A DNA stretch of 18,523 nucleotides from Bacteroidales bacterium UBA1722 (GTDB lineage Bacteria; Bacteroidota; Bacteroidia; Bacteroidales; UBA932): positions 1-18,523 of the forward strand of contig DCIQ01000148.1 of assembly GCA_002317435.1 (NCBI GenBank), given 5' to 3'. A model generated the notes under the pieces. It made no database searches. It saw only the letters and a list, made by a program, of their open reading frames with translations, and was not told the DNA's origin. A program made the position numbers and the translations under genes. This document shows positions 1 through 7,792 of the stretch, piece after piece; positions within the stretch are counted from its first letter, which is position 1, and each line of letters opens with the position of its first letter.

Positions 1-7
1 TTTTTTG

Positions 8-400
8 TGGAGATGGGCGGACTCGAACCGCCGTCCAAACAAAGTACCTGAAAGCTTTCTACACGTTTATCTGCTCTTTAGTCGTCGGGGAAGGACTGCC
101 GGGCAGCGGGCCATCCTTCCATTATCCCCTGAATCTTAGGATGCTTTAAGGGAGTCTGCATCCGCATTCCGCTTGAATGATACCCCGAATACAAGAAGAA
201 ACGGACTGAATTTCCTGCGGGATACTCGTCGCTACCGCCCTTGGCGGCGCGATTAAGGAGTGCGGCTTGGCCGGACTACGCAGCGAGTGCAAAGTTGTTT
301 TCGCCAGTTATGGCTTGAAAGTTCAGATTAACGAGCCTCCTTCCAACGCTCGACGTGCTTACCTCCCTGTATCATTTGCTGTCAAAACCAAAACATCCCC
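8..400 (-). ncRNA. ssrA: tmRNA (ssrA)
   Basis: Transfer-messenger RNA, which rescues stalled ribosomes by acting first as tRNA-Ala and then as mRNA for a degradation tag. On the minus strand the 5' end GGGGATG (400-394) pairs with CATCTCC (15-9) as a 7-bp acceptor stem, with A as the discriminator at 8. The third pair is G-U, the alanine identity element. The T arm is GGCGG-TTCGAGT-CCGCC (32-16). CCA is not encoded. The 5' domain continues TTTTGGTTTTGACAGC, close to the usual tmRNA D-loop region. A tag reading frame starts about 95 nt from the 5' end. The span of about 393 nt is normal for one-piece tmRNA. The gene follows pgpH but has its own promoter overlapping the pgpH stop. The termini are inferred from base pairing. 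Confidence 0.96.
276..305 (-). other. tmRNA tag-peptide reading frame (GENNFALAA)
   Basis: Within the tmRNA, the minus strand reads GGC GAA AAC AAC TTT GCA CTC GCT GCG TAG, giving the tag GENNFALAA after the alanine carried by the tmRNA itself. The C-terminal ALAA is the usual recognition end for ClpXP-type proteases. Bacteroidota tags of the G-E-x-N-(Y/F)-ALAA form are known to me, which supports both the tmRNA call and the phylum. The exact resume codon is inferred from the frame and the conserved end. Confidence 0.9.
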
Positions 401-449
401 GGGAAGTGACCTCACACCGCCATACACATGATACAGCAGCAGAGACTCG

Positions 450-457
450 CAAATATA
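450..457 (-). promoter_or_regulatory. Bacteroidota -7 promoter element for ssrA
   Basis: The minus strand reads TATATTTG, a full match to the Bacteroidota -7 consensus TAnnTTTG. It ends about 50 nt upstream of the mature tmRNA 5' end, so the transcript would carry a leader of about 45 nt for RNase P to remove. No convincing TTTG -33 box sits at the usual 19-21 nt spacing. The element lies just past the pgpH stop codon (459-461). Confidence 0.6.
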
Positions 458-458
458 A

Positions 459-2489
459 TTATAATTTCGGATAAGTAATCCTATCGTGGTATATTTGAGT
501 AAGATGACGCACGAAAATCTCCTTCATGCCGGTGATGTGGCTGATGGGGATATCGGCGTTCACAAGCATACCGTCAGCCATTCTGGCCGAAACGATGCTC
601 TCCACCAGTTTGGAGATGCTCTCCCGCGAATAATCCTTCAGTGTCCTGGACGCCGCTTCCAAAGCATCTGACATCATCACTATAACCTGCTCCTCCGTTC
701 TGGGAAGTTCACCATTATACATAAATGGGAACTTGTTCTCGGGATCCCCTCCGGACTGCACATAGATGGCGTAGAAATACCCTGTCATGGACTGTGCGTG
801 ATGTGTTCTTATGAAGGCTGTCACTTCATCGGGCAGATTGTTTTTTACGGCCAGCTCCACCCCGTCGCGCACGTGCCTGATTATCCTCCCTGCACTCTCT
901 TCCGGAGAAAGATTCTCGTGATAATTTATACCGGCAGGCTGGTTCTCCACGAAGCACTGCGGATCATTCAACTTGCCTATGTCGTGGTATAACGCCCCCG
1001 CCCTGACAAGAGCTTCGTTCGCATCCAATTCCCGAGCCACTTCCCCGGCCAGATTGGCCACCTGCAGCGAATGCTGGAACGTACCTGGCGCTTTCATGGA
1101 AAGCTCCCTCAGGAGTTTGTTGTTCGTGTCAGCCATATCGATGAGCCGCTGACGGGAAACGAGTTGGAACAGTTTTTCGAACAGGAACACCATCGGATAG
1201 CACAAAACCACGAACAGCGCATTGAGAACCATTCGGAATACATCTGTAGCGAACAGCGAGGTCACGGTACCGTTCCACATCAGATTGAATGCCAGATCCG
1301 ACACCAGCAAAGCCAGGAAAATGAAGAACGCATTCACGAACTGGTGCCAGCCCCTGTTGAAATGAGTGAAGGATACCAATGTGGCCGCACCGGCTATAAG
1401 ATTCATAAAATATATTCCCACCCCGTTCTGAATGAGCAGAAGGACAGGAAGCAGTATGATGGAATAGACCGGAAATGCCAGAGACTGCCGGTAAAACGAC
1501 ATCAGATACAGTGCGAAAACCGGATATGGTATCATATACACGAGTTTCGGGTTCAGCTTATACACGAAAGCCGTCAGCATGGAGAGAATTACCAGCTGCG
1601 TTATGATGAAATAGACATCCCTCCACTTGGCCTTACACCTGAAGGAAGCAAAATACATTACCGAAAAAAGAGCTGCGATAAGAATCAGTGATATCATCAC
1701 ACGGCCTCCCACGAGTCCGACATAATGCTTGTCGCTGGTATAGGAAATGCTGTCTTCTGCTTTATAGCTGTCCAGCAGCTGAGCTATTTCTTCCGTAACT
1801 ATCTCCCCTTCGCTCACGATCATCCCTCCGGCGTAAAAAACACCTTTGGTCGGAGAAATGCGTTCCATAGACTGCAGATGTATCTCTTCAGTCCTGGTCT
1901 TGTCATATATCAGATTCGGTTCGACAAACTCTCCGAGATCGAAATCGGACAGAAAGATTTCAACGGAATCGGCGGTACTTTCGGATTCGGAAAGACATTG
2001 GCGGACGTACTTCACCGCACTCTTGACCGTGTAAACGGACGATGACGGATATTCCAGTGCGCGAATCCCCTTCTGAATGATGATTACGGGAGAAGCGAGG
2101 TCACCGTCACTGCCTATGACACCCACGTTATAGACATGGCTGAGTGCAGTGAATATGGAAGATATAAATTCGGAATTCTCACCGCCGTCCTGAAGGAGAT
2201 TCCTCAGTTCCTCCCCATGATTTTCCCAGACATCCTCCTTGAATATGAAATAGGACACCACCACATCCGCCTTCTCTTCGATCTCGGAGAGCCTCTCCGC
2301 TTCAGTCTTGAGAATCGGGAAGTCGATGGGGGAAATCAAAGACTCATACATCCACGGCCGTCCCACCTGATAACTGTATTTGAACGAGTTATCCCCTCTG
2401 GGGAAAGTGACAAGTATTATCAGTGCCGTGGCGGCGGCCAGAACCAAATAGAGCCGCCACTGTGTATGAACCGGTTTCCTCTCCTGCAT
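459..2489 (-). CDS. pgpH: 7TM-HD phosphodiesterase, PgpH type (cyclic-di-AMP hydrolase)
   Basis: Inner-membrane HD-domain protein of 676 aa. Members such as Listeria PgpH hydrolyse the second messenger c-di-AMP to pApA; applying that substrate here is by family. The layout fits: a membrane anchor at about residues 12-29, an extracytoplasmic 7TMR-HDED region at about 30-255, a cluster of membrane helices at about 260-440, and a cytoplasmic HD domain at about 465-640. Metal-binding residues visible are H473 (FQHSLQ), H502-D503 (YHDIGK), H539, H563-H564 and D608 (MSDALEA). It starts 12 nt after the gyrB stop and is almost certainly co-transcribed with it. There is no Shine-Dalgarno; the start follows a TATATATATA run. 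The length is close to that of known PgpH proteins (about 700 aa). Confidence is high for the family, moderate for the substrate. Confidence 0.92.
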   Translation of the reverse strand: MQERKPVHTQWRLYLVLAAATALIILVTFPRGDNSFKYSYQVGRPWMYESLISPIDFPILKTEAERLSEIEEKADVVVSYFIFKEDVWENHGEELRNLLQDGGENSEFISSIFTALSHVYNVGVIGSDGDLASPVIIIQKGIRALEYPSSSVYTVKSAVKYVRQCLSESESTADSVEIFLSDFDLGEFVEPNLIYDKTRTEEIHLQSMERISPTKGVFYAGGMIVSEGEIVTEEIAQLLDSYKAEDSISYTSDKHYVGLVGGRVMISLILIAALFSVMYFASFRCKAKWRDVYFIITQLVILSMLTAFVYKLNPKLVYMIPYPVFALYLMSFYRQSLAFPVYSIILLPVLLLIQNGVGIYFMNLIAGAATLVSFTHFNRGWHQFVNAFFIFLALLVSDLAFNLMWNGTVTSLFATDVFRMVLNALFVVLCYPMVFLFEKLFQLVSRQRLIDMADTNNKLLRELSMKAPGTFQHSLQVANLAGEVARELDANEALVRAGALYHDIGKLNDPQCFVENQPAGINYHENLSPEESAGRIIRHVRDGVELAVKNNLPDEVTAFIRTHHAQSMTGYFYAIYVQSGGDPENKFPFMYNGELPRTEEQVIVMMSDALEAASRTLKDYSRESISKLVESIVSARMADGMLVNADIPISHITGMKEIFVRHLTQIYHDRITYPKL

Positions 2490-2501
2490 ATATATATACT
2501 G

Positions 2502-4496
2502 CTAAGCGTCGATATTGGCGTATCTGGCATTCTGCTCGATGAACTCCCTTCTGGGCGGAACGTCATCCCCCATAAGCATCGAGAATATGCGGTCGGCCTC
2601 AGCGGCGTTCTCTATGGTGACTTTCCTGAGCAGCCGTGTCTTGGGATCCATGGTGGTATCTTTCAGCTGATCGGCGTTCATCTCACCGAGACCTTTATAC
2701 CTCTGCACATAGATGCTGTTCTCGTTACCCTTCCCGAGATCCTCTATCGCCTTCAGGCGTTCCTCTTCAGTCCAGCAGTAACGTTCCTGATTACCCTTCC
2801 TGGTCTTCACCTTGTAGAGGGGAGGCGTGGCGATATAGACGTATCCGTTCTGTATCATCTCCGGAATCCTGCGGAAGAAGAACGTAAGGATAAGAGTGGC
2901 TATATGCGCCCCGTCCACATCGGCATCGGTCATGATTATTATCTTATGGTAACGGAGTTTGGAGATATTCGCGGCGTTGGCATTCTCTTCCGTCCCGATG
3001 GTCACTCCCATGGCGGTGTAGATGTTCCGGATGGCCTCGCTTTCAAGAATACGGTGCTCCATAGCCTTCTCGACATTGAGGATTTTGCCGCGGAGCGGCA
3101 ATATGGCCTGATACGTCCTGTCCCTCCCGTTCTTGGCGGTTCCGCCTGCGGAATCTCCCTCGACGAGGAAAAGTTCGCATTTCGCGGGGTCGCGGTCCGA
3201 GCAGTCGGCCAGTTTTCCGGGGAGTCCGGCACCCGACATCACCGTCTTCCTCTGCACGAGGTCGCGCGCCTTTCTGGCGGCGTGACGGGCCGTGGCGGCC
3301 AGTATGACTTTCTCCACTATGGCCTTGGCATCCTTCGGATTCTCTTCAAGGTAGTTTTCAAGGGCCGTCTTGATGGCAGCGGAGACGATGGGGTCCACTT
3401 CGCTGTTACCGAGTTTCGTCTTGGTCTGACCTTCGAACTGGGGTTCGGCCACCTTCACCGAGATGACCGCCGTAAGCCCTTCACGGAAGTCGGAAGCGTC
3501 GAGGTCGAATTTCAGTTTGGCCAGCAGGCCGTTCCTGTCCGCATAGGACTTCAGGGTGGAAGTCAGTCCCCTCCTGAAACCGGTCAGATGGGTACCGCCC
3601 TCTATCGTATTGATATTGTTCACGTAGGAATGGACGTTCTCCGTGAAACCCGTATTATACTGCAGAGCCACCTCCACCGGGACACCGTTCTTTTCAGTCT
3701 CCAGATATATGGGGGACTGGGTCAGTTTCTCCCTGGTGCCGTCGAGATACTGGACGAACTCCAACAGACCGGTCTCGGAATGGAATGTCTCCTTACGGAC
3801 CGACGGAGTCTGCTCCTCTTCAGAGTCCTGAGCGACATCAGCCCGGGGCCGCTCGTCGGTAAGGGTCAGTTTGATGCCCTTGTTCAGGAATGCGAGCTCG
3901 CGCAGACGGGTGGCGAGAATATTGTAATCATACACGGTCGTCTGGGTGAATATCTCCGGATCGGGCAGGAAAGTGATGATGGTGCCAGTCCTGTCGGTAT
4001 CCCCGGTCACGTGCACCTGACCGGTGGGTTTTCCTTTCGAATATTCCTGGACAAATATCTTCCCTTCGCGATGGATTTCGGCTTTCAGATAGACGGAAAG
4101 GGCATTCACGCAGGAGACACCCACTCCGTGCAGACCTCCGGAGACCTTGTAACTGTCCTTCGAGAACTTGCCTCCGGCGTGAAGGACCGTCAGCACAACT
4201 TCCAGAGCGGAACGGCCTTCCTTCTCGTGCATCCCGGTAGGGATACCGCGGCCGTTGTCCTCCACGGTTATGGAATTATTCTCATGAACGGTCACGTTTA
4301 TATCCGTACACCACCCGGCCAAAGCCTCATCGATAGAGTTATCGACAACCTCATATACAAGATGATGCAGACCGCGTGAACTGACGTCACCGATATACAT
4401 CGAAGGTCTCTTCCTGACCGCCTCCAATCCTTCCAGGACCTGGATACTGTCTGCCGAATACTGCTGTTCCGCAGACATCATTTCATTCTCTGTCAT
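2502..4496 (-). CDS. gyrB: DNA gyrase subunit B
   Basis: ATPase subunit of DNA gyrase, which introduces negative supercoils together with GyrA (not in this window). The 664 aa show the whole family layout: GHKL ATPase with HHLVYEVVDNSIDEA (E49 as catalytic base by homology), EDNGRGIP (79-86) and GGLHGVG (120-126); transducer domain to about 400; TOPRIM with EGDSAGG (446-452), PLRGKILNVEKA and DADVDGAHI (524-532); and C-terminal QRYKGLGEM (598-606). It lacks the roughly 170-residue insert of the enterobacterial enzyme, as is usual outside Proteobacteria. The DADVDG motif and the short C-terminal region could also suit ParE, but the overall motif set and length favour GyrB. The ATG at 4496 follows an A-rich leader (AGGAAAAAGAA); ATGs at residues 6 and 7 are less likely starts. 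It heads an operon with pgpH. Confidence 0.96.
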   Translation of the reverse strand: MTENEMMSAEQQYSADSIQVLEGLEAVRKRPSMYIGDVSSRGLHHLVYEVVDNSIDEALAGWCTDINVTVHENNSITVEDNGRGIPTGMHEKEGRSALEVVLTVLHAGGKFSKDSYKVSGGLHGVGVSCVNALSVYLKAEIHREGKIFVQEYSKGKPTGQVHVTGDTDRTGTIITFLPDPEIFTQTTVYDYNILATRLRELAFLNKGIKLTLTDERPRADVAQDSEEEQTPSVRKETFHSETGLLEFVQYLDGTREKLTQSPIYLETEKNGVPVEVALQYNTGFTENVHSYVNNINTIEGGTHLTGFRRGLTSTLKSYADRNGLLAKLKFDLDASDFREGLTAVISVKVAEPQFEGQTKTKLGNSEVDPIVSAAIKTALENYLEENPKDAKAIVEKVILAATARHAARKARDLVQRKTVMSGAGLPGKLADCSDRDPAKCELFLVEGDSAGGTAKNGRDRTYQAILPLRGKILNVEKAMEHRILESEAIRNIYTAMGVTIGTEENANAANISKLRYHKIIIMTDADVDGAHIATLILTFFFRRIPEMIQNGYVYIATPPLYKVKTRKGNQERYCWTEEERLKAIEDLGKGNENSIYVQRYKGLGEMNADQLKDTTMDPKTRLLRKVTIENAAEADRIFSMLMGDDVPPRREFIEQNARYANIDA

Positions 4497-4523
4497 TTCT
4501 TTTTCCTAATATTTCCAAACGGA

Positions 4524-4549
4524 CAAATATACGAAAAAAATGGGGACAA
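4524..4549 (-). promoter_or_regulatory. Promoter for gyrB-pgpH
   Basis: On the minus strand TATATTTG (4531-4524) matches the Bacteroidota -7 element TAnnTTTG, 27 nt upstream of the gyrB ATG. A TTG (4549-4547) lies upstream, but with a 15-nt spacer, shorter than the usual 19-21, so the -33 box is doubtful. A T-rich spacer separates them. Confidence 0.55.
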
Positions 4550-4603
4550 GCCATCCGTTACCGGTCAAGTAATTTACGATTTGGCCGAGTTTACAGGATT
4601 TTG

Positions 4604-4683
4604 TTTACTCATCGGGGGAGAAAAAGTCGATTTCTCCCCCGTATGGCATAAAAAACATCGATTCGGGGGAAAAAATGAGTAAA
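4604..4683. repeat. Nested inverted repeat between the ACT gene and gyrB
   Basis: An outer perfect 9-bp inverted repeat, TTTACTCAT (4604-4612) and ATGAGTAAA (4675-4683), encloses a perfect 11-bp hairpin, CGGGGGAGAAA (4613-4623) with TTTCTCCCCCG (4631-4641), loop 7 nt. A third arm, CGGGGGAAAAA (4664-4674), can pair with 4631-4641 instead, with one G-U in the minus-strand RNA. The two inner hairpins are therefore mutually exclusive. It lies just downstream of the ACT gene stop, so it may end that operon, but neither strand has a clear T-run after the hairpin. It also lies about 55-130 nt upstream of the gyrB promoter, so a regulatory role is possible. Confidence 0.7.
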
Positions 4684-4690
4684 ATCACCC

Positions 4691-5122
4691 CTATTCAGCC
4701 ATCCTGGAGAGCATGTCCGAACGGAGGGATTTCAGTCCGTTCGAGGTGATGACTTCAGAGGCCTTCTGAGCTTCGTCAGTGCTGAAGACCATAATCCCCT
4801 GCCCGGCCAGAAGGAAGGAATATAGGTAATTTATCCCGATGCCGGCCTCGGCGAAGATCGCTATGGTATCGGCGGCGGAACCGGGTCTGTTATCCAGTTC
4901 TATGGCGAACACTTCCGACAGCACGGCAGGGATGCCGGCTCCCATCAACGCCTCATAGGCATCGGCGGGCCTGTCGCAGATTATTCTGAATATGCCGTAT
5001 TCCACGGTATCTGCGATGGTGGTGGTGATCAGTTGGATACCTGCATCTTTCAGGACTCCGAGCACCTTGATGAGTGTTCCTTTCTTATTCTCTATGAATA
5101 TGGATATCTGATTTACTGTCAT
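4691..5122 (-). CDS. Tandem ACT-domain protein, partner of PaaK
   Basis: Small cytoplasmic protein of 143 aa made of two ACT modules, about residues 4-65 and 72-135. Each has the ligand-loop pattern at its start: NKKGTL and NRPGSA, resembling the N-x-P-G-x-L loop of ACT amino-acid-binding domains. ACT domains usually bind amino acids and control a partner enzyme. It begins 11 nt after the paaK stop, and free-standing double-ACT proteins next to phenylacetate-CoA ligases are a known arrangement in Bacteroidota, other anaerobes and archaea. An allosteric or sensing role for aromatic amino acids or arylacetates is therefore an inference from context; no catalytic motif is present. It is the last gene of the four-gene operon. 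Confidence 0.88.
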   Translation of the reverse strand: MTVNQISIFIENKKGTLIKVLGVLKDAGIQLITTTIADTVEYGIFRIICDRPADAYEALMGAGIPAVLSEVFAIELDNRPGSAADTIAIFAEAGIGINYLYSFLLAGQGIMVFSTDEAQKASEVITSNGLKSLRSDMLSRMAE

Positions 5123-5133
5123 AATGAACGAAT

Positions 5134-6450
5134 TTAGAATTTTTTACGCAAGTCCTTAACTCTCACCGCCTTTCCTTCCGACACGGGAAGGGTTCCCCTC
5201 GGCACGAGCCGTACTTTGGGAGTGACGAGTATCTCGTCGTGGAGTTCACGGGCGATTTTTTTCTCAAGAGCCTGCAGACGCCCGAAACTGTCCGTAAACA
5301 GCTGGTCGAGTTCCACCTCCACGGTCATCTCGTCGTTGCTTTCAAGTGTCTCCAGGGTGATGAGGTAGTTTCCTCCGAGTTCCTTGAACTTCATAAGCAC
5401 CTGTTCTATCTGGATGGGGAAGATATTCACACCCTTGAGGATTATCATATCATCGCTGCGGCCCTGCATCCTGTCCAGACGCTTATGTTCCCTGCCGCAG
5501 GGGCATTTCCCGGGAAGTACACGGGTGAGGTCCCTGGTCCGGTATCTGAGCAGCGGCATCGCCTCGCGGTCAAGGGTCGTGAGGACCAGTTCACCCAGCT
5601 CGCCGTCGGGCACCGGCTCCAGAGTCTCGGGATCCACGATCTCCACGATATAGTAGTCCTCCCAGATATGCATCCCGTTCTGTTCGCGGCATTCGAACGC
5701 CACACCGGGGCCGCACATCTCCGACATGCCGAAAGAGTTATAGGCCTTCACGCCGAGCATCTGCTCTATGCGGCGGCGCTGTTCGTCGCTGTGGGGTTCC
5801 GCCCCGATGACGAGGGTCTTCAGGCGCGTATCCCTCCTGGGGTCTATCCCCTCCTCCTCCATCACCTCGAACATCCTGGTGGCATAACTCGGGATGGCGT
5901 GCACCACCGTAGTACCGAAATCGGTGAAAAACTTGAGCTGGCGTTTCGTATTGCCCGCGGCGGCGGGCACGGTCAGCATGCCCACTCTTTCGGCTCCGTA
6001 CTGGAAACCGAGCCCCCCCGTGAACATCCCGTATCCTGATGTATTCTGGAACACGTCCCCGGGACGGCATCCCACCATCCAGAGGCAGCGGGCCACGGCA
6101 TTCGCCCATTCGTCCAAATCCTTCTGCGTGTGCAGAATCACGGTGGGATTACCTGTGGTTCCGCTGGAGGAATGGAGTCTCACGCATCTGTCCAGAGGGG
6201 CCGATGCGATACCGAAGGGATAGGTGTCGCGAAGGTCCTGCTTGGTGGTGAAAGGTATTTTCCTGAGGTCGTCAAGAGTCTTTATGTCGGAAGGACTGAT
6301 GCCGTTATCTTCGAAGCGTTTCTTATAGAACGGGGAATTCATGCAGTGAGCCACTGTGGCCTGCAGGCGTTCCAGCTGCAGTTTTTCTATCTGGGGACGG
6401 GTCATCGTCTCCATTTCTGGATTAAAGAAATCCGAATATTTTTTATTCAT
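5134..6450 (-). CDS. paaK: Phenylacetate-CoA ligase
   Basis: Adenylate-forming enzyme converting phenylacetate (or a related arylacetate) with ATP and CoA to aryl-acetyl-CoA; it may also run in reverse to make ATP during amino-acid fermentation. Visible motifs, numbered for a 438-aa protein: SSSGTTGNPT (94-103, phosphate loop), NSFGMSEMCGPG (about 238-249), RYRTRDL (302-308), GRSDDMIILKGVNIFP (330-345) and the C-terminal catalytic lysine in SEGKAVRV (about 427). CPCGREH is the typical cysteine pair of this family. The longest frame starts at a TTG (6459); I prefer the ATG at 6450, three codons in, which starts MNKKYSDFFNPE. The gene lies 21 nt after the aminotransferase and 11 nt before the ACT gene. 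Exact aryl substrate is not readable from sequence. Confidence 0.93.
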   Translation of the reverse strand: MNKKYSDFFNPEMETMTRPQIEKLQLERLQATVAHCMNSPFYKKRFEDNGISPSDIKTLDDLRKIPFTTKQDLRDTYPFGIASAPLDRCVRLHSSSGTTGNPTVILHTQKDLDEWANAVARCLWMVGCRPGDVFQNTSGYGMFTGGLGFQYGAERVGMLTVPAAAGNTKRQLKFFTDFGTTVVHAIPSYATRMFEVMEEEGIDPRRDTRLKTLVIGAEPHSDEQRRRIEQMLGVKAYNSFGMSEMCGPGVAFECREQNGMHIWEDYYIVEIVDPETLEPVPDGELGELVLTTLDREAMPLLRYRTRDLTRVLPGKCPCGREHKRLDRMQGRSDDMIILKGVNIFPIQIEQVLMKFKELGGNYLITLETLESNDEMTVEVELDQLFTDSFGRLQALEKKIARELHDEILVTPKVRLVPRGTLPVSEGKAVRVKDLRKKF

Positions 6451-6471
6451 GACAGTCAATTTTCAAAAAAA

Positions 6472-7779
6472 TCATTTATGATCTTCACGGAAAGATTTCA
6501 TCCTTTCCTCCAGCACCGGATAAAGTTCATCCCTCATCCTGCTGGTACAGGCACGCACTCCGTTCCGGAGGCTGCCCGTAGTGGCGAGGGAGATGGAACT
6601 CACTCCGTAATACATCAGCTCCCTGACGAGCTCGGCGCTGCTCATCGAGCCGTAGCCCAATGAGAAGAAGAAGCCGTCGCCCACGGGAGCATTGACATCA
6701 TAATCATAAACTATCCTGAATCCGTTTCTGCAGAAGATGTCCTTCATCTTCGCCGCCCTGTCGGCATATACCCTGACATCTTCGGTGAAGTTTATCTTCC
6801 CTTCACACGAGAGACGCATCATCTCCGCATAGGCATATTGTGAGGAAGCGGTACAGCCGCTCGTAATCATATAAAGAATCTCGGCGATGAAAGTGGTGCC
6901 GAAGATACCGGCATCGTCATATCTCTCGGCCAGAGCAGGATAATGCTTTTCGAAAAGAGTATCGCTGACGCATACCATCGCGATGCGCTGCCCGGCGTAA
7001 CTGAATATCTTCGAAGAGGAGAGCAGGAGGATGTAGTTGTCGGTATATCTCGCGACGGTAGGGATATAGGGGGCCCGGTAAGGCTTCCCGAAGTCGGTCC
7101 TGTAGTCCATGCAGAAATATGCCATATCCTCCATCACCACGGCGTCATATCTGGTGGCCAATTCGCCTATTATGCGAAGTTCGACCTCATCGAGACATAT
7201 CCAGGCCGGATTGTTGGGACTGGAATATACGATGGCGGCTATGTCGCCCGCAGAGAGTTCCTCTTCCAGCTTCGCCCGGAGAGACTCCCCCCTGTAAGGA
7301 TATATGTCGAATTCGCGCCACTGCACCCCGAGTATCCTGAGCTGGGACTTCTGGATGGGAAATCCGGGATCTATGAAGAGGACCTTGTCCTTTCCGGGAA
7401 TACGCTGGGTACAGGCTATGAAGGAGCCGAACGAGCCGGCGACGGAACCGGTGGTGGGAATACAGCTGCGGGCGCTTATGTCCACATTGACGAATGCCTT
7501 CACGAACTCGCTGGCAGCCTCCTTCAATTCACGGACACCGGCCGCCGCAGGATACTGCGAACCCACTCCCCTGTCCAGGGCGGCTTTCTCCGCCTCCACC
7601 CCGTACCGGTTCGGCGGAAGTCCGGGAGACCCCTGGTCCATCCGGATGAACGGGATACCGGTCTTCCCCTCAAGATACTGGGCCACCAGGAGTATCTCCC
7701 CTATGGTGGCGGTGGCCAGATCCGTGACTCCGTGGAGTTCACACGCCTCTTTGACTATTTCTTCGCTGAATATCTTCAT
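6472..7779 (-). CDS. PLP-dependent aminotransferase, class I/II
   Basis: Fold-type I aminotransferase of 435 aa. It has SSPNNPAW (186-193; N190 near the PLP ring), VMEDMAYF (215-222; D218 for the pyridine nitrogen, Y221), and SSSKIFSYAGQRIAM (254-268) with K257 as the internal aldimine and R265 for the phosphate. A C-terminal arginine in GVRACTSR (R409) is in the place expected to bind the substrate carboxylate. The amino-acid substrate cannot be read directly. The gene lies 13 nt downstream of an omega-amidase and upstream of paaK; the first neighbour suggests glutamine or methionine as amino donor and the second suggests an aromatic oxo-acid as acceptor. Both are inferences from the operon. 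Start ATG at 7779. Confidence 0.9.
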   Translation of the reverse strand: MKIFSEEIVKEACELHGVTDLATATIGEILLVAQYLEGKTGIPFIRMDQGSPGLPPNRYGVEAEKAALDRGVGSQYPAAAGVRELKEAASEFVKAFVNVDISARSCIPTTGSVAGSFGSFIACTQRIPGKDKVLFIDPGFPIQKSQLRILGVQWREFDIYPYRGESLRAKLEEELSAGDIAAIVYSSPNNPAWICLDEVELRIIGELATRYDAVVMEDMAYFCMDYRTDFGKPYRAPYIPTVARYTDNYILLLSSSKIFSYAGQRIAMVCVSDTLFEKHYPALAERYDDAGIFGTTFIAEILYMITSGCTASSQYAYAEMMRLSCEGKINFTEDVRVYADRAAKMKDIFCRNGFRIVYDYDVNAPVGDGFFFSLGYGSMSSAELVRELMYYGVSSISLATTGSLRNGVRACTSRMRDELYPVLEERMKSFREDHK

Positions 7780-7792
7780 AATGGTGAAAAAA

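Noticed and set aside
2136..4379. A 747-codon open frame on the plus strand opposite gyrB and the start of pgpH
   Set aside because: It lies antisense to two unmistakable genes, shows no recognisable domain, and has the His/Gly/Arg/Leu-rich make-up of a mirror frame. Long antisense frames are common opposite moderately GC-rich genes.
5239..6039. Plus-strand open frames opposite paaK (266 codons) and the aminotransferase (287-420 codons)
   Set aside because: They are mirror frames of well-supported enzymes, with no start context, domain or promoter of their own.
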